Assembly: GCA_001465935.1 (NCBI GenBank)
Contig: LNKV01000135.1
Location: 47,786 to 68,192, forward strand
DNA length: 20,407 nt
Reading direction: 5' to 3'
From: Clarireedia homoeocarpa
Taxonomy: Eukaryota > Ascomycota > Leotiomycetes > Helotiales > Rutstroemiaceae
Positions 12,891 through 20,407 of the stretch are shown here, in pieces. Below the pieces are notes generated by a model, which saw nothing but the letters and a program-made list of their open reading frames with translations, had not been told where the DNA came from and ran no database searches. Within the stretch, counting starts at the first letter, position 1. Each line of letters opens with the position of its first letter. The position numbers and the translations under genes are program-made.

Positions 12891-14892
12891 ATTAAAGAAA
12901 TAAAAATAACTAAAAAAATAATAATAATTATAATAATAGAATATAATAATAATATTAATAATATTAAAAATTATTTATATATTTATTATTATTTACTTTA
13001 ATTTAATTATCTACTTTATATAAATAATATATAATTAATAGAAATTATAAACGTTTTTAAATATAAATATAAAATAAAATAAATATCTATTAATAAAGAA
13101 ATAAATAAAATAATTAATCTAATAATAAATATATTATTATAATCTTTTATTATAATATATATAAAAAAGAAGATTTATAAGAAGATATTTATAATCTATA
13201 CTAATAAAAATAATAATATCAAAGATAATAATAATAACGAGTTATTATTATAAAAATCTAAGAAGATATAAAAAAAAATAATAAAATTAATTACTATTAA
13301 TAATAGAACTAATAAATAGATTAGTAATAATAATATATTTTTTAAAGATAATAAAGATAATAATATCTTTAAATTAAATAATTAAAAATTAATTAATAAC
13401 TTTATAAACTATAATTTTCTAAAATAAAAAAATATAATATAAATACTTTTATATAATACTAATATTCTAAAGAAAGTATAAAACTTTATAATTATAAAAA
13501 CTAAAAAAGAGAAAATATATATTAAAGAGATTTAAAAGATAATAAAACTATATTAGAAATTAAGAGATAATAATAAAGATCTTAATAATATTAAGAGTTA
13601 ATTAAAATATAACTTACTAATTATATTTTAATTATTATTAAAAATATTTTATAATTTCAAAGAAATTAATAATATTCTTATAAATATATTCTCTAGACTT
13701 AATATTATTATAATTTTATTTAATATATCTATTTTACTAATAATAAGAAATTAATATTATTTAAGAATATTTAATATAAATAAAATACTATTTATAAATC
13801 TTATATTATAGAAAAAAGTAGTATTTATATTAGATAGATATATTATAATAATTAAAGTTATAAAGAGAATAATAAAATTTATATTATATAGTAATAAAAA
13901 AATAAATTTAGAAATAATCTAATTTATATTATTAATATTAATAATATAAAGTTATTAATATTATTAATTCTAAATATCTTAATAAGATTATAAAAAATAA
14001 AATTAAATATTAGTTTATTAAATTAAAATAAAAGAAAAATAACTAGATTAAATAGAAGATTTATATTAATAATAATAAAATAAAATAAGAATTAAATATT
14101 AATAATACTAATAAAATAAAGTAAAGAATAAATAATATCAATTTTATAATTATTAAAAATATTTATAAGATTAGTTAAAAATTAAATTATAATATAAATT
14201 ATATTATATATATTAATTACAAAGTTAATATATTTATTAGTTAAAAATAAAATTATTTATAAACTTATTATCTTTAAAATACTAACTTTATTAATAAAAG
14301 TAATAATATTAAATTAGAAATCTCTTATTAAAAAATCTTTAAAGAATCTAATAATATTAATAATTAAATATAAAAGATAAATAAATCGAGTTTTAAAGTA
14401 AATAAAAGAAATAGTAAATATAATAAATAATATATTAAAAGTATTAATAATATTATAATAATATATAGAAAATAACTAGATAATACTAATTAAAATAGTT
14501 AATAATATAATAAAGGAAATTTATAATAAATTTATAATAATAAAAGATATTTAGTATATAAATATTATTATTAGAACTTATTAGAATATAAAGAAATAAG
14601 AGAATAAAGTTATTATAAATATTAATAAATTAATATTAATCTTTATAATAATATTATATATATAAATTTAATTAGTTATAAAAGAATATATATTTATAAT
14701 AAAGAATTAAATAAAGAAAATAGTAATTAATATATTATTAATATATATTAAAGTAAATATAATTATAAAGAATAAAAGAAAGAAATAAAGAAAATTAAGA
14801 TATAAAAATAATATATTTAGTTTCTATTTTAACTTTTATTTAATTTATATATAAAATAGTATTTTAATAATAAGAATATTATAAAGTTTTTT
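12891..14892 (+). pseudogene. Two-kb tail of element 2 with possible extra frames
   Basis: Most Gypsy elements have only a short stretch between integrase and the 3' LTR; here it is 2 kb. Two segments read plausibly. In the phase 0 mod 3, about 12888-13955, former acidic stretches (K-D-N-K-D-N-N repeats) are followed by longer helical-looking text with few stops. In the phase 2 mod 3, about 14282-14830, there is another run with sparse stops and the charged text expected of a protein. I recognise neither. They could be parts of an additional gene, a displaced gag-like frame, a captured sequence or a small nested element. The background is so A+T-rich that sparse stops are weak evidence. Confidence 0.25.
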
Positions 14893-14914
14893 AGAAAAAA
14901 AATAGATATAAAAT
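14893..14914 (+). other. Likely polypurine tract of element 2
   Basis: A purine run (agaaaaaaaa, then atagatataaaa with three T) lies directly left of the 3' LTR, where the plus-strand primer of an LTR retrotransposon is expected. RIP turns G to A and keeps purines as purines, so the tract would survive as A. The position fits; the sequence alone is weak in this background. Confidence 0.4.
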
Positions 14915-15098
14915 TAATATAATAGATATTAATAATAGAGCTAATATAATTATAATAAAGTCGATATAATTATAATAAGAATAATATAATTAATATTTTT
15001 TTTTTAAAATAAAGTTAGTATTAACTATATAAATTAAAAAAAAAATAATAAAAAAGAAATAACTTTTAATATTTATTAAAATTTATATAGATCTTATA
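14915..15098 (+). repeat. 3' LTR of element 2
   Basis: This is the partner of 6906-7089, the same length with no gaps. It is somewhat more A+T-rich than the 5' LTR: most differences are G or C in the left copy and A or T here, including two clusters at about 14996-15005 and 15030-15050. The right end reads cttata. The flanking bases change at once into the coding text of another Gypsy element. Confidence 0.85.
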
Positions 15099-15786
15099 AA
15101 ACTATAAAATTAAATAAAAAAAATTAAATATTTTATAAAGTTAAATTAATATATAAAATTTAATTTAATTTAAATTAAAGAAAGAAATAAATAGAAAATA
15201 ATATTTTATATATAATATAAATATTATAAATATTAGATTATATTATTTAAATTAATTAATCTATTAATAATATATATATAATTAGTTAATAATTTAATAA
15301 AATAATATTTTAATTAATATTATATTATATATTTTAATAATATTTTAATTTTTATTAAAACTTTTAAAATATAAATTTTATATTATTAAAATTAAGTTTC
15401 TAAAATATATTTCTAATATAATAAAATTTAAAATAAATTTAAATAAAATAAAAGAAGTTTTAAAAGAAAAATAATTTATTAAAATTAAAAAAATATAATC
15501 TTTTCTAAAATTTATAAACTTTTATAAACGATTTATTAAAGATTATTTAAAAATTATAATATTATTTATAAAATTAATTGAAAAAGATATTAAATATAAA
15601 TAATATAATATAATATAAAAAATATTTAAAGTTTTTAAATAAACTTTTATATAAATATTAATTCTAATTATTTTCGATTTTAAATAATTAATTATTATTA
15701 AAATAAATATATTAAATTATATATTAAATATAATTTTTAACTAATTAAATAAATATAATAAATTATAATTAATAATATAACGAGAC
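15099..15786 (+). pseudogene. pol: Element 1 fragment: Gypsy RT to early RNase H, with a deletion
   Basis: Two phases carry the text. In phase 0 mod 3: F.KLN at 15132 (former FTKLD), an IKE.NKW-like run near 15174-15194 where TAG at 15192 stands for Trp, FKLIN at 15246 (former FGLTN), and YFNNILIF at 15330 (former Y.DDILIF), ending near 15362. In phase 1 mod 3 from 15367: KYKFY..K.KFLKYI (former KC.F...V.FLGYI), SFLKFINFYKRFIKDY at 15499 (former SFLGF.NFYRRFI.DY), then an IIFDF..LIIIKIN run (former IFDP..P..I.TDAS) in early RNase H. YxDD and KC.F are 40 bases apart instead of the usual ~110, so about 70 bases are missing, with a phase change. The left end abuts the 3' LTR of element 2; the right end abuts the LTR of element 3 at 15787. 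The substitutions decode one by one as RIP. Confidence 0.85.
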
Positions 15787-15925
15787 TGTTAGTTAAGACA
15801 CTGAATGACCTTAGAATTAATAACTATAGAGCTAAGAGGATTATAAGGATCCGAAGGCTTATATACAGAAAGAGATTATATATTTAATTATATATATACT
15901 AATATATACTTGTATATTTGATGTC

Positions 15926-15932
15926 TGACTCA
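15926..15932. promoter_or_regulatory. TGACTCA motif in the element 3 LTR
   Basis: This is an exact copy of the palindromic core bound by Gcn4/CPC1-type bZIP regulators of amino-acid starvation in fungi. It lies upstream of the TATA-like sequence on the plus-strand map but downstream of it in the minus-strand transcript direction. The motif is certain as sequence; a role in LTR transcription is inference. Confidence 0.35.
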
Positions 15933-15952
15933 CCCCTATAGAGGTTATATTC

Positions 15953-15960
15953 TTATATAG
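15953..15960 (-). promoter_or_regulatory. TATA-like box in the element 3 LTR
   Basis: The minus strand reads CTATATAA, about 34-40 bases from the inferred LTR start, inside GC-richer surroundings where a TATA word is less trivial than elsewhere in the window. It is a candidate for the LTR promoter. Confidence 0.35.
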
Positions 15961-15993
15961 TATCGTGATAATTTGGTCAGAATCATTATATTA

Positions 15994-16006
15994 CCCCTCT
16001 CTTCTA
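15994..16006 (-). other. Polypurine tract of element 3
   Basis: The minus strand reads agaagagagggg immediately upstream of the LTR, a textbook plus-strand primer for an LTR retrotransposon. In such A+T-rich DNA a run with five or more G is conspicuous. It fixes the orientation of the element and the LTR boundary. Confidence 0.75.
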
Positions 16007-16156
16007 AAAAAAGCTCGCTCTCAAGTGTCCTAATTACTTTATTAATTATTGTCTAAATTGTATATCTTTAAAGTTTCTTCTTAATAAATGTAAATAACCT
16101 AAATAGTCTATAATAAATAAATATAGTTATAAGAATAATGATAGTAGCTTCTTAGT

Positions 16157-19100
16157 TTAGCGATATTATACTTTAGATATTATAAAGTTCAGGAATCGCT
16201 TCTTATTTATTATAGTTATCAAGTAGTCTCCCTTAGTATAATTATAGTCGTCTTCTCCAGATTCCTATAATCGAAGCTATTCGGGGAGAAATACTAGGGG
16301 GCCAGGTACTTTCGGGTTGGCTCGATAGAAGTCTCGAAGTAATACTAGAGATATCTTAAGATCTGATACTTAGTACTAAACTAGATCGATATTATAGTCT
16401 CTTTATTAGATACGATACTCTAATAACTTTTATTTTAAATAGCAAGCTAGTATTTACTTTATTTTATATTTGTCCGTTCCTGTTATATTAATTAGTAAGA
16501 GTGGTTTATTATACTAGCTCGGTAATAAGTTATTAGTTATCTTTTTTAACTTATTAGCTAGGAATATATTATAGATTCGTATAATACTAAGTAGATCTAA
16601 ATAATAAGAGTAACCGATATATTCTAAGATCTTAAAGTATTTACTTATAGAGTAATCTAGTTTTTTAAATAGTCGCTATATTAGTAGGTATTATATATTC
16701 AACTAGATATAGTCGCTAATTTAGAAGTTAACTAGCCGGTGATATTTATTTACTTACTTAGCTATTTACTTTTAGATAGTTATAATAATAGAGTAGATAT
16801 ATTCTAAAGCTTTACAATTATAGCGGGTATAAGTATAGGTGTCTTAGATATTAAGGTTGTTGACTAGGGGATATTTAGTTAACTTCTAATTTTATATAGT
16901 TTTAAAAGTATATTTATAAAGTACTTTGAAAGAGGGTAAGTTACTAAAAGAAGAATATAATAGAGTTAGTTATATATAGTCTATTATCGGTAGGAATTCA
17001 GACTAGTTGTCTTGATAATAGTTAATAAAGAGTCTTAGCTACTTTTATAAATACTAGTTATAGACTTCTGTTTACTTATTAGTCTAGAGATAGTCTATAG
17101 TAGAAAGTTTAACTTTGGTTTCGAGGATATTATTAAACTTAATCTAGAATAAGGATATAAACTAAGGTCTATAGTTAGATAGTATTATTATAAGTAGGCT
17201 ATAGTACTAGTAGATATATAAAATATAGAGTTTAGTTTAGTCTCTTATAGTAATAGTCTTATAATATAAGATCGTGATAGTTTACTTAGATAAGTAGTTG
17301 ATAATAACAAGTATATTATTATATTTATATTTATCTTTATTGAAACTATAATAATCTATAATAATATATTCTTATATATAAGTCGGGACTAGTAATAGAT
17401 ATAATAGTCTGGATATCTTATCTTTTAGAATTAAGTTATAATAATATATATAGTAATTACGGATATATATAATAATATTATTCTTTATAGAATATTAGTA
17501 ATAATATTTCTTAAGAAATAAATAAGTCTTCTTAATATCTAGATAAACTATTATAATAGAGTTATATATTTTATAGATAAGAAGGGTCTTTAAATTCTTA
17601 GTATCAAGAATAATAAAGTAACTTTTATAAAGTAATAAGTCTTTTTTAACTTCGAACTTAGATTTAGATTTTAATTCTCCTCGATTTACTATAATTTATA
17701 AAGTTTATAAAGAATTATAATTATAATTCGTTTATAAAATATAGGTAACTAGATTAATAAGATTTATAAAATTTATAAGAGTATTTATTTCGAGGGTAGA
17801 TTTATTAAAATAATTATATATATAAAAAGCTAAAATCTGAAAGTCTAGCTTCTTATCTTTAAGTAATTATTAAATATATTACTCTTTTTTAAATTTATTT
17901 TAAAAATCTAATTTATTCTCTTTCTAAATAAAAGTGTTTATTATAAAGTTATTCTTATTAGAGCGATATACAATAAGGAAATAATAATTAATTAGAAGTT
18001 CGGTCTATTAAGTTTATTAAATATTAAGTATTTTAATTATTATAAAGTATTCTAAGGTTTTATAGTTAATATAAACTCGGATCTAATATAGAGTATTTAT
18101 CAATTTAGTATACTAATATAAGAATAACTTTATAATTATAAATATTTCTTTATTATAAATCTTATAATTAAGCTTAGCTAATTATATTGTTTTTAAGAAG
18201 TATATAACTAAAAGTTAGTTATTATTATATTTCTAAGATAATATATTTATTATAACTCTGTCCGATATATTAGTTTCGAGTATATAAAGAAAGTTATAAT
18301 TATAATATTATAAGAATAAAGCGGAGATTAGTATTTCTTTAAATATATTAAATAACTATTAGTAGTTAATATTAAAGTTAAAATAGATTATAATCTTTGT
18401 TAGTTTGAAAAAAAACTTTATAATTATATTAAAGTTATAAATAAATTGTTGATAAAAATTATAGAAGTTTAAAAAAGATTGAATATCTTTTATAGTAATT
18501 GAGTATCTCTATTTTTTAATAATAGTTACTTTTTTAAAATCAACTTCGATATTATCGGTTAAGATAATAAAGCTAAAGTACTTTATATATTTAATATCGA
18601 ACTTATATTTCTTAAAGTTAGTTTATAGATTAGTATCTTTAAGTTATTAAAGTATTTAGATAATATAGATTATATAATCAAGTTTATTTTCCGAGTAAAT
18701 TAAGATATTATCAAGATAAGTTATATAAAAAATATTAAGAAAATCAAATAGAATATTATTTATATAATACTAATATATAATTAGACTATTAGTTAATTTA
18801 AAAAATATAACTTTATATTTATAAACACTATATTAAGTTCGGAATATAATATACTTTTTAGAGGTTAGGTCTATATAAATATAATAGAATATTTAATAGA
18901 TATTTAATTTAGTAAAGACTTTTATTTTTAAAAACTTAGTTAAGATCTTATTAATAAGTAGAAGTAAATATTTATTCTTATAAATAAGAGTATTCAGAGC
19001 TCGGAAATTAATATATAAATAAAGAGAGTTATTAGACTTTTTTATAAATAGAATAAAAGTTATAAAGAGTATTTAACTTAGTTTAATAAAGCTTTTAAAT

Positions 19101-20407
19101 AAGTTATCTATAATATATTCTTTAACTACTTCTAGTTCTTCTAGTAATATTTTATAAAGAGAGTTATATTTAAAAGCTTTTTCTTTATTACTCTCTAATT
19201 AGATCTTATAGTTATATAAGTAATAAAGTAAAAAAAGATTAGATTTAGACTTCGAGAATATATATATATATACTATATATTTAACTAGTACAAGTAGTTC
19301 AATATTATCAATATTTATAAGAGAGTATATAATAGTAAAATAATTAGTTAAGACTAGTAATTATATAACTAGAGTAGTTAAATCTTATTTAGATATTTAC
19401 TATTTCTTTTATTAGTTAATAAGACTATTAATCTTTTATAAAGTGATTATAAAAAGTTTATTATTATTATCTCTTTTATAAATACAGTTTATTACTATAA
19501 TAAAGATTATATATATCTCTATAATACTTAGTTTATATTATAAGAAAGGGATCTAAAAAGGTTTTAGAAGTCTCTTAGACTTAGTATTAAATATAGGAGT
19601 TATAGATTTAACTCGCTTTAACTCTTTTTTTATATAGATAATAGAATACTTAATTTAAACCTTATAAAATAAACTATTTTTAATTAGAATAACTTTGTCT
19701 TTAGTAAAGGAAACCAAGTATTTACTTAAGATATTAAATAGAGTTACCTCGAAATAGAATAATAAATATATAATAGATAAATTTAATATTTTTCTATTTA
19801 TATATTACTTTTTAATAATAACTATATTAATAAAAAACAATTTTTTCTAATAAATTTTTAAGTCTAGATTATTCTAGTTAAATTTTCAATCTTGATATTT
19901 TATATTAACTTAATAGACTTTGTTTATTACCTCGAGTTTATATAAATAAGTCTTAATATTATAAGTTCTTATATATATTTAAGAGATAAGTAAATCTTTA
20001 AACTAAATAAGATATCTTTAAATATAATCGACTAATACTCGATTCTTAGTAAATTATTTATATTCTAATATTATTATATATATACCTAAGTAGATAATTA
20101 GAAAAAGAGTAAATAATTAAATATAATTATCGATTATAAAGTTTATTAAAATATAATAAATAATTAGAAGTCTACTTTAACTATTATATCTTTTAATCTA
20201 TAAAAATATCTTCAAGTATTTAATTATAAACTTGAGATTATAATAAAGTCGTTAAAAGAAAGAAATATTAATTAGTATAAAACTATTTACTCTAAAGTTA
20301 ATAAGAATCTTAGTTTAATAAAAGATATTATTTTTTACTAGTTTATATAATATTATTATATAGTTTCCGTTTATTAGTTTAATTAAATCTAAATATCTTA
20401 TATCTCT
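16157..20407 (-). pseudogene. pol: RIP-degraded pol of element 3, partial at its 5' end
   Basis: Every landmark lies in one minus-strand phase (codons starting at positions 1 mod 3), so about 1400 codons have no net frameshift. Protease: ILINFRVNSF at about 20308-20279 (former LIDSGANSF; the catalytic Asp codon at 20299 is now AAC), then an IYIIILEYKWF segment (former YDIILG.KWF). RT: FRALN at 19006, and YLDNILIYSEN at 18718 (second Asp of YLDD now Asn). RNase H: ETNISDRV at 18277 (former ETDASDRV). A zinc-binding H2C2-like stretch follows. Integrase: Asp at 17356 kept as GAT, second Asp now AAC in LSNYRP, and LSTIDYL.TNK.TEV from 17107 (former LSTAYHPQT.GQTEV) with Glu kept. Chromodomain and tail: ILACYL..KLLEYRI, RANPKVPGP at about 16321, ending near 16270. 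The stop at 16157-16159 is taken as the end, with a short acidic extension; the true end is unsure. Confidence 0.9.

Larger units (their letters stand above)
6906..15098 (+). mobile_element. Element 2: complete RIP-degraded Ty3/Gypsy LTR retrotransposon
   Basis: Two near-identical 184-bp LTRs (6906-7089 and 14915-15098, offset 8009) bound an internal region of about 7.8 kb. The order is 5' leader with presumed gag, then pol with RT, RNase H and integrase, then a 2-kb tail, a purine-rich tract and the 3' LTR. RT before RNase H before integrase is the Ty3/Gypsy order. The pol relatives I recognise are fungal Gypsy polyproteins whose RNase H is followed by an HKPGK..VPDALSRL-like linker. The target-site duplication is uncertain: aaagt/aaact fits LTR ends TA..TA with one mismatch, while taaag/taaaa fits if the ends shift by one or two bases. 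The element is non-coding as it stands because of tens of in-frame stops. Confidence 0.85.
15787..15993 (-). repeat. 3' LTR of element 3
   Basis: The LTR is bounded on the left by TGTTAG (its 3' end on the minus strand) and on the right by the polypurine tract. It is about 207 bp long. Unlike everything to the left, it contains ordinary bases: CpA and TpG are common and GC is clearly higher. The right boundary is inferred from the tract and would make the minus-strand LTR start TAATATAATG (former TG start). Confidence 0.75.
15787..20407 (-). mobile_element. Element 3: Gypsy chromovirus, minus strand, cut by the window edge
   Basis: Read on the minus strand the element runs protease, RT, RNase H, zinc-binding domain, integrase, chromodomain, polypurine tract and 3' LTR. 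Its left end is TGTTAG at 15787 on the plus strand, i.e. an LTR ending CTAACA. Gag and the 5' LTR lie beyond 20407. RIP is milder than in elements 1 and 2: catalytic residues are often intact, and the LTR still holds many CpA and TpG. The element sits in the RNase H region of element 1, so it is probably the youngest insertion. The base pairs left of it (gagac, 15782-15786) would be the target duplication if a matching copy lies at its far end. Confidence 0.88.

Noticed and set aside
12863..12960. Regularly spaced AAT units as a CRISPR-like or satellite array
   Set aside because: The unit is a trinucleotide without spacers, and it ends after nine units.
15260..15286. A YIDD-like reading (SINNIYIIS) in phase 2 mod 3, first taken as the RT active site of element 1
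   Set aside because: Neighbouring motifs do not fit this phase. In phase 0 mod 3 the former FTKLD, IKE.N.WKT.F, FGLTN and Y.DDILIF motifs follow each other with correct spacing, placing the active site at 15330.
5109..15780. Many short ATG- or stop-free stretches on both strands
   Set aside because: They are brief, change phase at random and show no motif. In such A+T-rich DNA they are background, apart from the phases tied to recognised Pol motifs.
1..20407. Mitochondrial genome, apicoplast, Plasmodium-like or endosymbiont DNA as a reason for the extreme A+T content
   Set aside because: No rRNA, tRNA or organelle genes are visible. The content is LTR retrotransposons, and the A+T bias is specific: CpA/TpG loss with TpA gain and transition-only divergence between repeats, which points to RIP in a fungal nucleus.

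Overview
The window looks like nuclear heterochromatin of a filamentous ascomycete fungus (Pezizomycotina). It is extremely A+T-rich, full of TpA and almost empty of CpA/TpG. Its former coding frames are still collinear but filled with TAA/TAG exactly where CAA, CAG, CGA or TGG codons would be expected. That is the signature of repeat-induced point mutation (RIP) of transposons. I see no intact gene, tRNA, rRNA or CRISPR array.

Layout. (1) 1-5108, moderately mutated: a direct repeat (1-149 and 244-392), then one long degraded plus-strand frame of unknown family (about 841-4680), then a second direct repeat (4709-4797 and 5020-5108). (2) 5109-6905, extremely A+T-rich, with nothing I can identify. 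(3) 6906-15098, a complete but RIP-degraded Ty3/Gypsy LTR retrotransposon on the plus strand ('element 2'). Its two 184-bp LTRs lie exactly 8009 bp apart. It has an unread leader/gag region, a pol frame (RT, RNase H, integrase) at about 10553-12889, and an unusually long 2-kb tail before the 3' LTR. (4) 15099-15786, an internal fragment of a different plus-strand Gypsy element ('element 1': RT palm to early RNase H), with a small deletion just after the YxDD motif. (5) 15787-20407, a third Gypsy element on the minus strand ('element 3', a chromovirus), cut by the window edge. Its 3' LTR (15787-15993), polypurine tract and one collinear pol frame (chromodomain, integrase, zinc-binding domain, RNase H, RT, protease, in order of rising coordinate) are all readable.

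The pieces form a nest. Element 3 joins element 1 inside the RNase H region, and element 2 abuts element 1 inside the RT region. Mutation load rises in steps: element 3 is lightest and its LTR nearly clean, 1-5108 is intermediate, and elements 1 and 2 are saturated. This suggests several insertion and RIP episodes. None of the frames can encode a functional protein as they stand. The least explained parts are the 841-4680 frame and the 2-kb tail of element 2.
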